From: Hyphomicrobiales bacterium
GTDB lineage: Bacteria; Pseudomonadota; Alphaproteobacteria; Rhizobiales; Beijerinckiaceae
Reading direction: 5' to 3'
Assembly (NCBI GenBank): GCA_900470775.1
Contig: UCBZ01000049.1
Location: 12,266-76,265, forward strand
DNA: 64,000 bases
Shown: positions 34,446 to 46,196 of the stretch, in pieces
How positions within the stretch are numbered: position 1 is the first letter of the stretch
How the letters are laid out: each line of letters opens with the position of its first letter
The notes under the pieces: generated by a model
Told to the model about the DNA's origin: nothing
What the model saw: only the letters and a program-made list of their open reading frames with translations
Database searches by the model: none
Translations under genes and position numbers: made by a program

Positions 34446-35864
34446 ATGACCGACACGACCTATCCCCGCGATCTCGCCGGCTATGGCCGCGACGCGCCCC
34501 ATCCGCATTGGCCGGGCAAGGCCCGCATCGCCGTGCAGTTCGTCGTCAATTACGAGGAGGGCGGAGAGAACAACATCCTGCATGGCGACGCCGCCTCGGA
34601 GGCCTTCCTCTCCGAGATCCTCGGCGCCGCGCCCTGGCCCGGCCAGCGCCATATGAACATGGAATCGATCTACGAATATGGCTCCCGCGCCGGCTATTGG
34701 CGGCTCTGGCGGATGTTCACTGAGCGCAAGATGGCGGTCACGGTCTTCGCCGTCGCGAGCGCCTTGCAGCGCTACCCCGAGATCGCCGCCTCGATGCAGG
34801 AGGCCGGCTGGGAGATCGCCAGCCACGGCCTGAAATGGATCGACTATCGCGACATCCCCGCCGAGCGCGAGGCCGCCGACATCGCCGAAGCCGTCCGCAT
34901 CCAGCACGAATTGACCGGCGAGCGTCCGCTCGGCTTCTACCAGGGCCGCAGCTCCGAGCGCACCACGCCGCTGATGATGGCGGAAGGCGGCTTCCTCTAC
35001 AGCGCCGACAGCTATGCCGACGAGTTGCCCTATTGGCTGGCCGGGCCGAAGGGGCCGCAGCTCAGCGTCCCCTACACGCTTGACGCCAACGACATGCGCT
35101 TCGCCACCCCGCAGGGCTTCAACAGCGGCGACCAGTTCTTCGCCTATCTGCGGGATAGCTTCGACACGCTCTATGCCGAAGGCGAGACCGCGCCCAAGAT
35201 GATGTCGATCGGCCTGCATTGCCGCCTCGTCGGGAGGCCGGGCCGGGCATTGGCGCTGGCGCGCTTCCTTGATCATGTCCAGAGCCATGAGAATGTCTGG
35301 GTCGCGACCCGGCTCGACATCGCCCGCCACTGGATCCGGCATCATCCCCCGGCCGGAGGCTACCGCCCCTCGGCCGTGCCCAAGGGCCTCTTCGTTGAGG
35401 TCTTCGGCCGGATCTGGGAGAACGCACCTTGGGTCGCGGAAGCGACTTACGATGCCGGACTCAGCACCGCCCATGACGATGCCGCCACGCTCCACGCCAC
35501 GATGGTCAAGGTCATGCGCGCCAATACGCGCGAGCGCTTGCAGGCCCTGCTACTCGGCCACCCCGACCTCGCCGGCAAGCTCGCCGCCGCCGGCGAGATG
35601 ACGGAGGAATCGGTCGGCGAGCAGGCCTCGGCCGGGCTCGACCGGCTGACGTCGGACGAGCGCGTCCGCTTCACCGCGCTGAACGAGGCCTACAAGGCCC
35701 GCTTCGGCATCCCCTTCATCATGGCGGTGGCCGGCGCCACCAAGGAGGCGATCCTCGAGGCTTTCGAGACGCGCCTCAAGAGCACGCCGGAGGTCGAGTT
35801 CGAAACCGCCCTGGGGCAGGTCGAGACAATCTCGCTGCTGCGGCTGAAGGAGATCATGCGGTAA
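34446..35864 (+). CDS. puuE: Fused allantoinase (PuuE) and OHCU decarboxylase (UraD)
   Basis: 472 residues from ATG 34446. Residues about 1-305 are a PuuE-type allantoinase of the polysaccharide-deacetylase fold (YPRDLAGYGRDAPHPHWPGKARIAVQFV in pieces, EEGGENNILHGD, SRAGYWRLWRMF, GRSSERTTPLM). Residues about 310-470 are a UraD domain with GHPDLAGK, GLDRLTSDE and YKARFGIPFIMAV. UraD converts OHCU to S-allantoin, which PuuE opens to allantoate, so the fusion performs two consecutive steps. Stand-alone PuuE is about 310 residues. Upstream uraH and divergent puuD complete urate to allantoate; no allantoate amidohydrolase follows. Confidence 0.92.
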   Translation: MTDTTYPRDLAGYGRDAPHPHWPGKARIAVQFVVNYEEGGENNILHGDAASEAFLSEILGAAPWPGQRHMNMESIYEYGSRAGYWRLWRMFTERKMAVTVFAVASALQRYPEIAASMQEAGWEIASHGLKWIDYRDIPAEREAADIAEAVRIQHELTGERPLGFYQGRSSERTTPLMMAEGGFLYSADSYADELPYWLAGPKGPQLSVPYTLDANDMRFATPQGFNSGDQFFAYLRDSFDTLYAEGETAPKMMSIGLHCRLVGRPGRALALARFLDHVQSHENVWVATRLDIARHWIRHHPPAGGYRPSAVPKGLFVEVFGRIWENAPWVAEATYDAGLSTAHDDAATLHATMVKVMRANTRERLQALLLGHPDLAGKLAAAGEMTEESVGEQASAGLDRLTSDERVRFTALNEAYKARFGIPFIMAVAGATKEAILEAFETRLKSTPEVEFETALGQVETISLLRLKEIMR

Positions 35865-35875
35865 CTCCGCCGCGT

Positions 35876-35905
35876 GGAACCCCTCTCCTGTAAGGAGAGG
35901 GTTCC
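35876..35905. terminator. Hairpin between convergent puuE-uraD and SDR genes
   Basis: GGAACCCCTCTCC and GGAGAGGGTTCC pair over 12 bp with one bulged C and a 5-nt loop, 12 bp after the puuE-uraD stop. No long U-run, but position between convergent genes suits a terminator. Confidence 0.6.
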
Positions 35906-35916
35906 CCGCGCTCTTC

Positions 35917-36678
35917 CTACAACCCGCTCACCAGATGCCCGCCATCCACCGCCACCACCGCCCCGCTCATGAAGCGCGAGGCGTCCGCGCAGAGTAGCAG
36001 GAACGGCCCGTCGAGATCGGCCAGATCGGCCGCCCGCCGCATCGGGATGCGCGCGATCAGCGCCTTGCCGGCGTCGGTGGCGAAGAAGTCGCGGTTGAGG
36101 TCGGTGATGACATAGCCGGGCGCCAGCGCGTTGACCCGGACCTTGTGCCGCGCCCATTCCAGCGCCAGCGCCTTTGTCATCTGGATCAGCCCGGCCTTGG
36201 CCACCGCATAGGGGGCCACCGAAGCCGCGACCCGTTCGCCCAGGATCGAGGCGATGTTGACGATCGCCCCGCCCTCCTCCTGCTGGCTCATGATCAGCGC
36301 CGCGGCTTGCGCCGCGAAGAAGCAGCCCTTCAGATTGACGTCGAGATGGGCGTCCCATTGCGCCTCGTCGAGATCGAGCGCACGCACCGTCTCGACAACG
36401 CCGGCATTGTTGACCAGCACGTCGAGCCCTCCGAGTGCAGCCCGCGCCTCATCCAGCCCAACCCCGATCGCCTCGACCGAGGCGACATCGAGCACCACGG
36501 GGGTGACCTTGCCCAGCAACGTGGCGCAGTCCTCGGCCAGCGCCACCAGCCGATCGTATCGCCGCGCGGCAGCCGCGACATGCGCGCCATGGCCCGCCAG
36601 CAGCCGGACGAAATGCGCACCCAGCCCCGACGACGCGCCGGTGACCAGCACGCGCTTGCCCCTCAGATCCTCGAACAT
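35917..36678 (-). CDS. SDR-family NAD(P)-dependent oxidoreductase
   Basis: 253 residues from ATG 36678; the reading to 36717 is longer than the family. Canonical features: VLVTGASSGLGAHFV for the cofactor, VLVNNAGVVE, the catalytic Ser in IVNIAS and YAVAK (Tyr-x3-Lys), and GAVVAVDGGHL near the end. A cytosolic alcohol/ketone oxidoreductase of unknown substrate. It converges on the urate cluster and is not linked to it in any visible way. Contrast with the SDR at 16.2 kb, which lacks the Tyr-Lys pair. Confidence 0.9.
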   Translation of the reverse strand: MFEDLRGKRVLVTGASSGLGAHFVRLLAGHGAHVAAAARRYDRLVALAEDCATLLGKVTPVVLDVASVEAIGVGLDEARAALGGLDVLVNNAGVVETVRALDLDEAQWDAHLDVNLKGCFFAAQAAALIMSQQEEGGAIVNIASILGERVAASVAPYAVAKAGLIQMTKALALEWARHKVRVNALAPGYVITDLNRDFFATDAGKALIARIPMRRAADLADLDGPFLLLCADASRFMSGAVVAVDGGHLVSGL

Positions 36679-36822
36679 GATGCCCTCGCGTGCTTCCGCC
36701 GGAAGGGACACTGGCACTGCATGCAGGTCAACCGACCGGCCTGGTGATTGCCGGGACCGTCAGCCGGTGCGGAACATTCCCGTGACGGCCGGCGTTCCCA
36801 ACCGATACGGATGGAGGGAATC

Positions 36823-37002
36823 ATGTTTCGCATTCTGCTGGTGCTCGCGGTGATCGCGATCGGCTATGACGCCATCGTCCATCAAGGCCTCTACACCCGC
36901 AACGTCTGGACCAGCGTCGTCGGATTCACCGATTCCGCCGTGACCGGCGCCAAGCAGCTCGGGCAGAACGCCCGCGAGGAAACCGGGACAGTCAAGCAGT
37001 AA
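36823..37002 (+). CDS. Small single-pass membrane protein
   Basis: 59 residues from ATG 36823 with GGAGGGAAT directly upstream, an unusually good ribosome binding site. Residues 1-20 are a hydrophobic segment (MFRILLVLAVIAIGYDAIV), and the rest is a short polar tail ending EETGTVKQ. No family name is known to me. It stands alone between the SDR gene and glgP. Confidence 0.7.
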   Translation: MFRILLVLAVIAIGYDAIVHQGLYTRNVWTSVVGFTDSAVTGAKQLGQNAREETGTVKQ

Positions 37003-37139
37003 AGCCCCGCTGGCGCGAGCCTCGGGCTCGACGTCGCAGCCGAAATCCAGCGCATTGCCGCATTGCGGCAATTTCGTCTGGACTTGCCAGGGCGTTGCCT
37101 CGACACTCCGCGTCAGCGAAACAGCCGGGATTTTGCCGC

Positions 37140-39614
37140 TTGACCGAGACAGCTTCAGGAACCCAGGCCGGTGTCCATTTCGAGCCGGATGATCAGGTCG
37201 AGCTTCTCAAGGCCGAGATCGTCAGGAAGCTGACCTATTCGCTCGGCAAGAACCCCTCGGTCGCCCAGCCGCATGACTGGCTGACAGCCGGCATTCTCGC
37301 CGCGCGCGACCATATCATCGACGTCTGGCAGCGCTCGACGCGCGACAGCTATCAGACCGGCCGCAAGCGGGTTTATTACCTCTCGCTCGAATTCTTGATC
37401 GGCCGCTCGCTCGCTGATGCCCTCAGCAATCTCGGCCTCACTGGCCCGATGGCGCAGGCGATGCGCGAGCTCGGCGTCGATCTCTCCGAAATCGAGACGA
37501 TCGAGCCCGATGCCGCGCTCGGCAATGGCGGCCTGGGGCGCCTGGCGGCCTGCTATCTCGAAGCCATGGCCTCGACCGGCGTTCCGGCGCTCGGCTACGG
37601 CATCCGCTATGATCACGGCCTGTTCAAGCAGCGCATCGACGGCGGCAAGCAGATCGAGGTGCCCGAAGACTGGCTCTCCTTCCGCAACCCCTGGGAATTC
37701 GAGCGCCGCGAGGCCTCCTACAAGATCGGCTTCGGCGGCGCGGTGACGGCAACAGACAAGCCCGGCGAGGTCTTCTGGGAGCCCGAGGAGTCGGTTTTCG
37801 CCGTCGCCTACGACACCCCGATCATCGGCTGGCGAGGCCGCGACGCCACGACATTGCGGCTCTGGCGCGCCCGGGCGATGCATCCCTTGTCGCTCGACGC
37901 CTTCAACCAGGGCGATCTCGTCGGCGCCGTCGCCGAGCGCAACCGCGCCGAGGCGATCTCGAAGGTTCTCTATCCCAACGATTCGACCCCGACCGGCCAG
38001 GAACTGCGGCTGCGGCAGGAGTTCTTCTTCACCTCGGCCTCGCTCCAGGATCTGGTGCGGCGGCACTACCGCCAGTTCGGCCGGCTCGACAACCTCGCCG
38101 ACAAGGTCGCGATCCAGCTCAACGACACCCACCCGTCTCTCGCCGTGGCCGAGTTGATGCGGCTCTTGATCGACCAGCACGGCCTGGCCTGGGAAGAGGC
38201 CTGGGCGATCACCAACGCCACAATCTCCTACACCAACCACACGCTCCTGCCCGAAGCGCTGGAGACCTGGCCGGTCGCGCTGATGGAGCGGCTGCTGCCG
38301 CGCCACATGCAGATCATCTTTGCGATCAACGCCCGCTTCCTCGAGGAGGTCAGGCGCTCCAGCGGCGGCGACACCGTCGATCTCTCGCAGATCTCGCTGA
38401 TCGACGAGTCTCACGGCCGGCGCGTGCGCATGGCCCATCTCGCCTTCGTCGGCTCGCATACGGTCAACGGCGTCTCGGCGCTGCATTCCAAGCTGATGGA
38501 GCAGACGGTATTCGCCCCGCTCCATGCCGTCTTCCCCAGCCGCATCACCAATGTCACCAACGGCATCACGCCGCGGCGCTGGCTGTTCGGCGCCAATCCC
38601 GGCCTGACCAAGCAGTTGCAGGAGGTCTGCGGCGACGATCTGACCGATCACATCGGGCAGATCAGCCGACTCGCCGCCCATACCGGCGACAGCGCGCTGC
38701 ATGGCCGCCTTGCCGCAATCCGCCGCGAGAACAAGCTCAAGCTGGCCAAGATCATCCGGCAGGACACTGGCGTCACCGTCGACCCCGACGCGCTGTTCGA
38801 CGTGCAGATCAAGCGCATCCACGAATACAAGCGCCAGTTGCTCAACATCCTGGAGACGATCGCCCTCTATGACGCGATCCGCTCCGAGCCCTATCGCGAC
38901 TGGGCGCCACGCGTGAAGATCTTCGCCGGCAAGGCCGCCTCGAACTACGGCACCGCCAAGGCGATCATCAACCTGATCAACGACGTCGCGGTCGTCGTGA
39001 ACAACGACATCACCACCCGCGACCGGCTGAAAGTGGTGTTCCTGCCGAACTACAATGTCAGCGCCGCCGAGCTCATCATCCCGGCCGCCGACGTCTCCGA
39101 GCAGATCTCGACCGCCGGCATGGAGGCGTCGGGCACCGGCAACATGAAGTTCGCGCTGAATGGCGCGATCACCATCGGCACGCTCGACGGCGCCAATATC
39201 GAGATCGGCGAGCGCGTCGGCGAGGACAATATCGTGATCTTCGGCATGACGGCCGAGGAGGTCGAGGCCGCCAAGCGCAACCCGCGCCCGACCGACGAGG
39301 TCATCGCCGCGACGCCGCATCTCGAAGGCGTACTCGATGCGGTCGCAGGCGGCGCCTATTCGCCGCGCGAGCGCGACCGCTATCTCGGACTCGTCAAGAG
39401 CTTGCGGGCCAATGACTGGTTCATGGTGCTCAACGATTTCGAGAGCTATCGCCAGGCCCAGCGCCGTATCGACGCGCTCTGGGCCGATCAGGACAAATGG
39501 TGGCGCATGTCGGTGACCAACACCGCCCATTGCGGCTGGTTCAGCGCCGACCGGGCCATCGGCGAATATGCGCAGCGCATCTGGAACATCCCGACGCGCG
39601 ACGCGAAGGCCTGA
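37140..39614 (+). CDS. glgP: Glycogen phosphorylase
   Basis: About 824 residues from TTG 37140 (another TTG at 37095); the start is uncertain since neither has a strong site. GlgP removes glucose from glycogen ends as glucose-1-phosphate. The PLP-binding region reads EASGTGNMKFALNGA with the Schiff-base Lys, and IKRIHEYKRQLLN plus NDTHPSLAVAELMR are family hallmarks. Length fits bacterial phosphorylases (about 815-840). It is 6-12 bp from glgX on the same strand, so phosphorolysis and debranching are coexpressed. Confidence 0.93.
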   Translation: MTETASGTQAGVHFEPDDQVELLKAEIVRKLTYSLGKNPSVAQPHDWLTAGILAARDHIIDVWQRSTRDSYQTGRKRVYYLSLEFLIGRSLADALSNLGLTGPMAQAMRELGVDLSEIETIEPDAALGNGGLGRLAACYLEAMASTGVPALGYGIRYDHGLFKQRIDGGKQIEVPEDWLSFRNPWEFERREASYKIGFGGAVTATDKPGEVFWEPEESVFAVAYDTPIIGWRGRDATTLRLWRARAMHPLSLDAFNQGDLVGAVAERNRAEAISKVLYPNDSTPTGQELRLRQEFFFTSASLQDLVRRHYRQFGRLDNLADKVAIQLNDTHPSLAVAELMRLLIDQHGLAWEEAWAITNATISYTNHTLLPEALETWPVALMERLLPRHMQIIFAINARFLEEVRRSSGGDTVDLSQISLIDESHGRRVRMAHLAFVGSHTVNGVSALHSKLMEQTVFAPLHAVFPSRITNVTNGITPRRWLFGANPGLTKQLQEVCGDDLTDHIGQISRLAAHTGDSALHGRLAAIRRENKLKLAKIIRQDTGVTVDPDALFDVQIKRIHEYKRQLLNILETIALYDAIRSEPYRDWAPRVKIFAGKAASNYGTAKAIINLINDVAVVVNNDITTRDRLKVVFLPNYNVSAAELIIPAADVSEQISTAGMEASGTGNMKFALNGAITIGTLDGANIEIGERVGEDNIVIFGMTAEEVEAAKRNPRPTDEVIAATPHLEGVLDAVAGGAYSPRERDRYLGLVKSLRANDWFMVLNDFESYRQAQRRIDALWADQDKWWRMSVTNTAHCGWFSADRAIGEYAQRIWNIPTRDAKA

Positions 39615-39620
39615 ACGACC

Positions 39621-41585
39621 TTGGCCGTGCCGCGGCTCTTGCCATGCCCGCTGCCGGCCCGCATGGGCGCGACGACGGGCGAGGATGGGGTCCATTTCGC
39701 GGTGTTCTCGCGCAACGGCGAGAGCGTCCATATCTGCCTGTTCGACGAGAGCGGCGAGCGCGAGACCGCGCGCCTCCGGCTGCCCTGCCGCAGCGGCGAC
39801 ATTCATCACGGGCTGCTTCCAGGAGCCGGAGCGAGCTTGCGCTACGGCTTGCGCGTCGAAGGGCCGTGGCTGCCGGAACGCGGCCACCGCTTCGATGCAA
39901 CGAAGCTACTGATCGACCCCTATGCGACGATCGTCGACCGGCCCTTTCGCTGGGATCCCCGGATGGCGCAGCGAGGCGTCGATACGGTTGATCTGGTGTC
40001 GCGCTGCGTTGTGAGCGACGCCCTAGCTCTCCCTGCTGCGTACGCAGCAGGGGAGAAGACGCCGAGCTTCATCTACGAACTCGCCGTGAAATCCTTCACG
40101 ATGCGCCATCCCGCTATGCCCGAGCGTCTGCGCGGGACGCTGGCTGCGCTCTCCGAACCGGCGATCCTCGACTATATCCGCAGGCTCGGCGTCAGCCATG
40201 TCGAGCTCATGCCGGTCGCGGCCTGGATGGATGAGCGCCATCTGCCGCCGCTCGGGCTGTCCAATGCCTGGGGCTACAACCCGGTCAATTTTTTCGCGCT
40301 CGATCCGCGCCTTGCGCCCGGTGGAGCGGACGATCTGCGCCGGCTTTGCGCTACTTATGCGCAGGCCGGCATCGGCATCATCCTCGACATCGTCTTCAAC
40401 CACACCGCCGAAAGCGACGAGCACGGCGCCACCATCAGCCTGCGCGGGCTCGACAACGCGGTCTATTACCGCCATGCGACCGACGATCCCGGCCGCCTGA
40501 TCAACGACACCGGCTGCGGCCACACGCTGGCGCTCGACCGCGCGCCGGTCGTCCGCATGGCGATGGATTCACTGCGGCACTGGCGAAGCCTTGGAGTCGC
40601 CGGCTTTCGCTTCGATCTCGGCACGGTGATGGGCCGTTCAGACAGCGGCTATTCGCAGGATGCCGCGCTTTTCGCGGCGATCCTCCAAGACCCCGACCTG
40701 TCGCAGGCGATCCTCATCGCCGAGCCCTGGGACATCGGCCCCGGCGGCTATCGCCTCGGCGAGTTCCCCGCCCCCTTCGCCGAATGGAACGGCCACTACC
40801 GCGACGACGTCCGTCGCTTTTGGCGCGGCGATGCCGGCGCGGCTGGTGCTCTGGCGACCAGGCTGGCCGGCTCGGCCGACCTGTTCGCTGGCCGCCATCG
40901 CGGTCCGCAGGCGAGCGTCAACTTCATCGCCGCCCATGATGGTTTCACCCTGGCTGATCTCGTCTCCTATGCCGGCAAGCACAACGAGGCCAATGGCGAG
41001 GGCAACCGCGACGGCGACAACGAGAGCCATAGCTGGAACAACGGCGCGGAAGGTGAAAGCCGCGAGCCGGCCGTCGTCGAAGCCCGCAACCGCGACGTCC
41101 GCGCCATGCTGGCGACGCTCTTCCTGTCGCGGGGAACGCCGATGCTGACGGCCGGTGACGAATTCGGGCGCACGCAGCACGGCAACAACAACGCCTATTG
41201 CCAGGACAATGAGGCCTTCTGGCTTGATTGGACCGGGGCGAATGACGATCTCGCGACCTTCGTCACGAAGCTCTCGACGTTGCGTCGCGCTCACCCGCTG
41301 CTGGCTGCGGAGACCTTCCTGAGCGGCACGGGAACCCCGCTCGATGCGCGCTGGCTCAAGCCGGACGGCACAGCGATCGTCGATCACGAATGGGGCGGCC
41401 TTGATGCGCTCTGCTTGCTGCTCGCCGACGCCAACGAGACGCTGCTGATTGCGATCAATCGGTCGCGAGGGACTGTGCGCCTGAAGCTGCCGGGGGGCAC
41501 GGGCTGGCGCTGTCTGCTGCGCTCGACGGATGGTGACAATGCCGACCTACCCTCCCGCAGTGTCTCGCTCTGGAAGGCGGGCTGA
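39621..41585 (+). CDS. glgX: Glycogen debranching enzyme, first GlgX copy
   Basis: Up to 654 residues from TTG 39621 or GTG 39627. GH13 debranching enzyme (isoamylase type) with N-terminal CBM48 (about 10-100). Catalytic residues: Asp nucleophile in GFRFDLGTVMGR, Glu acid in LIAEPWDIGPGGY, Asp in FIAAHDGFTLADL. GlgX hydrolyses the short side chains left by GlgP, which is encoded directly upstream. A loop near residues 135-150 is Ala-rich (ALALPAAYAAGEKTP) and shorter than in the second copy. It converges on the second glgX, with two hairpins between. Confidence 0.92.
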   Translation: MAVPRLLPCPLPARMGATTGEDGVHFAVFSRNGESVHICLFDESGERETARLRLPCRSGDIHHGLLPGAGASLRYGLRVEGPWLPERGHRFDATKLLIDPYATIVDRPFRWDPRMAQRGVDTVDLVSRCVVSDALALPAAYAAGEKTPSFIYELAVKSFTMRHPAMPERLRGTLAALSEPAILDYIRRLGVSHVELMPVAAWMDERHLPPLGLSNAWGYNPVNFFALDPRLAPGGADDLRRLCATYAQAGIGIILDIVFNHTAESDEHGATISLRGLDNAVYYRHATDDPGRLINDTGCGHTLALDRAPVVRMAMDSLRHWRSLGVAGFRFDLGTVMGRSDSGYSQDAALFAAILQDPDLSQAILIAEPWDIGPGGYRLGEFPAPFAEWNGHYRDDVRRFWRGDAGAAGALATRLAGSADLFAGRHRGPQASVNFIAAHDGFTLADLVSYAGKHNEANGEGNRDGDNESHSWNNGAEGESREPAVVEARNRDVRAMLATLFLSRGTPMLTAGDEFGRTQHGNNNAYCQDNEAFWLDWTGANDDLATFVTKLSTLRRAHPLLAAETFLSGTGTPLDARWLKPDGTAIVDHEWGGLDALCLLLADANETLLIAINRSRGTVRLKLPGGTGWRCLLRSTDGDNADLPSRSVSLWKAG

Positions 41586-41647
41586 TCCGCCCCGACACGA
41601 TCGAGCCTGTCCCGACCATCGACGTCTGCGTTCCCTGAAAGCGCGTC

Positions 41648-41716
41648 ATTCTCGGGCGTAGCGCAGCGGAGACCCGAGAATCTCGGGAAGGAGATGCTCG
41701 GGTCGAGCCCGAGCAT
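41648..41716. repeat. Two adjacent palindromic hairpins between the glgX copies
   Basis: ATTCTCGGG/CCCGAGAAT (41648-41656, 41673-41681) and ATGCTCGGG/CCCGAGCAT (41694-41702, 41708-41716) are two perfect 9-bp inverted repeats in a row. They lie between convergent genes and belong to the same class as the other palindromes in this island. Confidence 0.75.
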
Positions 41717-41731
41717 GACGGTCTCGGATCG

Positions 41732-43819
<2,088 letters not shown>

Positions 43820-44041
43820 GAACGTCCTCGCACGGTTCAGGCTGACCGAACGGGCCCGCACCGTGCGAAACCACTCCTCCGTCAAAAATGATGCCACGAC
43901 CTGCCGCAGATCGTGCAACGTGAGGAGGGTCCCCGGGGTTCCTGCCGACGGCCTCCAAATTGCATCAATTGTTTCGCAGCGCAGCATGGAACCTTAACCG
44001 CGGTGCGGTGTTGTGGTTGCGCAACATGGGGGAGTTCGCCG

Positions 44042-45574
44042 ATGGCCGAGGCATCGAAGGACACGGGAACCGACACCACCCCTTCGACATCCGGCCACGC
44101 ATTGACCTACGCAGCAGCAGTCAAGGACGGCGCAGCCGACGTCCTGACCAAGCTTGCAGACACCACCAAGCTCCTCTTCGTCACCTCAGAAATGGGCGAG
44201 TTCATCAAGGCGGGCGGCCTCGGCGAGGTCTCGACCGCATTGCCGCGCCAGCTGCGCGCGCTCTGCGATGTCCGCGTGCTCCTCCCCGGCTTCCGCCAGG
44301 TTCGTGCGGCCAAGCCCGCCATGGACATCGTGCGCGAGATGCCGCGTACGGCGAGCCTGCCACCCTGGTCGCTCGGGCGCTTCAGCACCACTGATGGCCT
44401 GACGATCTATGCGGTGCTCTGCGACGAGCTCTACGACCGCGAGGGCTCGCCCTACGGCCCCTTCGCCGGCGGCGACTTCAGCGACAACGACATCCGCTTC
44501 GCCAGGCTCTCGCTCGCGGCTGCCGAAATCGCCGCGGGCGAGGCCGATCCGAACTGGAAGCCCGACATCATCCACGTCAATGATTGGCCGTCCGCGCTGG
44601 CGCCGGGCTATCTGCGCTGGAAAGGCCTCAGCACGCCCTCGATCCTGACGATTCACAACCTCGCCTATCAGGGCCTCTACCAGCCTTCGCGCATGAGCGC
44701 GCTCGGCATTCCCGACCTCGCTTTCTCGGTCAACGGCGCCGAGTTCCACGGCAAGATCTCGTTCCTGAAGAGCGGCATTTACTACAGCTCCCATGTCACC
44801 ACGGTGAGCGAGACCTATGCCCGCGAGATCACGACGCCCGAGCATGGCTGCGGGCTCGACGGCCTGCTCAAGACCCGCATGGATGAGGGCCGCCTGACCG
44901 GTATCGTCAACGGCATCGACGACAGCTGGACCTCGCCGGCCGGCGCACTGAACACGGCCGCCCAGCGCGTGCGTCAGTGGAAGCGCCAGAGCGCGACCGA
45001 CATCCGCAAGACCTTCGAACTGCCGCCCTCGCGCGGGCCGCTGTTCTCGATCATCTCGCGTCTCGTGCATCAGAAGGGCATCGACCTCTCGATCGAGGCG
45101 GCAGAGACGATCGTCGCCAATGGCGGCCAGCTCGTCGTCACCGGGCGCGGCGAGCCGCGTCTCGAGGATGCGATCGAGCGGCTCGCCCGCCAGCATCCCA
45201 GGGCGGTCGCCGCGCGCATCGGCTTCGACGACGCCGAGGCGCGCCGCATCTTCGCGGCCAGCGATTTCCTGCTGATGCCCTCGCGCTTCGAGCCCTGCGG
45301 CCTGAGCCAGATGTACGCCCAGCGCTTCGGCGCGCTGCCGATCGCCTATCGCACCGGCGGCCTCGTCGACACCATCGAGGACGGGCGGTCGGGCTTCCTG
45401 TTCTCGTCGCTGACGGGGGCTGGCTTGGCGTCCGCCGTGACACGTGCGCTCGACGCCTTCCGCTCCAAGGTCGCGTTCCGGCAGATGCGCGAGCATGCGA
45501 TGGCCAAGCGCTTCGACTGGAGCCGGCCGACACATCGCTATGCCGATGTCTATGCCCGGTCCCTGTCGGCTTGA
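44042..45574 (+). CDS. glgA: Glycogen synthase (ADP-glucose type)
   Basis: 510 residues from ATG 44042, preceded by GGGGGAG; longer reading to 43913 rejected. GT5 family. The ADP-glucose loop reads FIKAGGLGEVSTALPR (K-x-G-G-L-G), IHNLAYQGLY and NGIDDSWT follow, and the C-terminal donor site has PSRFEPCGLSQMYAQRFG and RTGGLVDTI. It extends alpha-1,4-glucan chains. ADP-glucose must come from a GlgC encoded elsewhere, since no such gene is in the window. Divergent from the second glgX, convergent with the DUF2934 gene. Confidence 0.94.
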   Translation: MAEASKDTGTDTTPSTSGHALTYAAAVKDGAADVLTKLADTTKLLFVTSEMGEFIKAGGLGEVSTALPRQLRALCDVRVLLPGFRQVRAAKPAMDIVREMPRTASLPPWSLGRFSTTDGLTIYAVLCDELYDREGSPYGPFAGGDFSDNDIRFARLSLAAAEIAAGEADPNWKPDIIHVNDWPSALAPGYLRWKGLSTPSILTIHNLAYQGLYQPSRMSALGIPDLAFSVNGAEFHGKISFLKSGIYYSSHVTTVSETYAREITTPEHGCGLDGLLKTRMDEGRLTGIVNGIDDSWTSPAGALNTAAQRVRQWKRQSATDIRKTFELPPSRGPLFSIISRLVHQKGIDLSIEAAETIVANGGQLVVTGRGEPRLEDAIERLARQHPRAVAARIGFDDAEARRIFAASDFLLMPSRFEPCGLSQMYAQRFGALPIAYRTGGLVDTIEDGRSGFLFSSLTGAGLASAVTRALDAFRSKVAFRQMREHAMAKRFDWSRPTHRYADVYARSLSA

Positions 45575-45615
45575 GGCCGAGCGAGGTCCAACCGGCCGTC
45601 CCGATCCTCTCACGC

Positions 45616-45690
45616 CATTGCGAGCGCAGCGAACCAATCCAGAATCGTAGAACGCTACGTCCACTGGATGGCTTCGCTGCGCTCGCAGTG
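45616..45690. repeat. Imperfect 27-bp palindrome after glgA
   Basis: Arms 45616-45642 and 45664-45690 pair over 27 bp with four mismatches (core GCGAGCGCAGCGAA). Located between convergent glgA and the DUF2934 gene. Same sequence class as the hairpin at 34350. Confidence 0.8.
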
Positions 45691-45717
45691 ACGCAGCGGC
45701 GGCGATCGGTGCCGGTA

Positions 45718-46026
45718 TCAGGCTTTCTTCTTCGGAGCGGCCTTGGCGGCAGCCTTTGCGGGCGGCTTGGCAGCAGGCGCGTCCTTGGCGCCAGGCACCG
45801 GCGTGCCCTTGGCGGGCGGCTTGGCCTTGGCCTCAACCGTCTCGGTCGCCTTGCCGTCTGCCTTTTTGGCAGCCGCTTTCTTGCTGCCTGTCGTCTTGCC
45901 GCCCGCCAGGCTTGCAGCGACGCGCGCTTCGGCCTGCTGCCAATGCGCGGCGTCGCGCCCCTGCGGCTTGCCCTCGGCTTCCCATATCGCATAGGCCACG
46001 TCGCGAACGGTCTGCTCCCGGCTCAT
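45718..46026 (-). CDS. DUF2934 protein with Lys/Ala/Pro-rich tail
   Basis: 102 residues from ATG 46026 (GGAGA 8 nt upstream). Residues about 5-40 are a DUF2934 motif: VRDVAYAIWEAEGKPQGRDAAHW. The rest is a low-complexity basic tail of Lys, Ala and Pro, ending PKKKA, resembling histone-H1-like tails and possibly nucleic-acid binding. DUF2934 genes often accompany glgB/glgX in rhizobia. Function unknown. It diverges from glgB. Confidence 0.8.
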   Translation of the reverse strand: MSREQTVRDVAYAIWEAEGKPQGRDAAHWQQAEARVAASLAGGKTTGSKKAAAKKADGKATETVEAKAKPPAKGTPVPGAKDAPAAKPPAKAAAKAAPKKKA

Positions 46027-46196
46027 TACCATTCTCCATCTCAAGCGCCTGCAATGCAGAGCGACAACGACGACGAAGACACTTGGTTCCAGACCGGAAC
46101 CACGGCGGGCTGCGGCATCGTCACAGCGGAACGCAGGCGGCCTCCGCTGCGTTGCATCATTGTCGATTCCCCGCCATTCGTGGAGTCGGTTTCGCG

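Noticed and set aside
37155..39887. 910-codon open frame on the minus strand opposite glgP
   Set aside because: Low-complexity shadow of glgP; it crosses the glgP-glgX boundary and has no recognisable domain.
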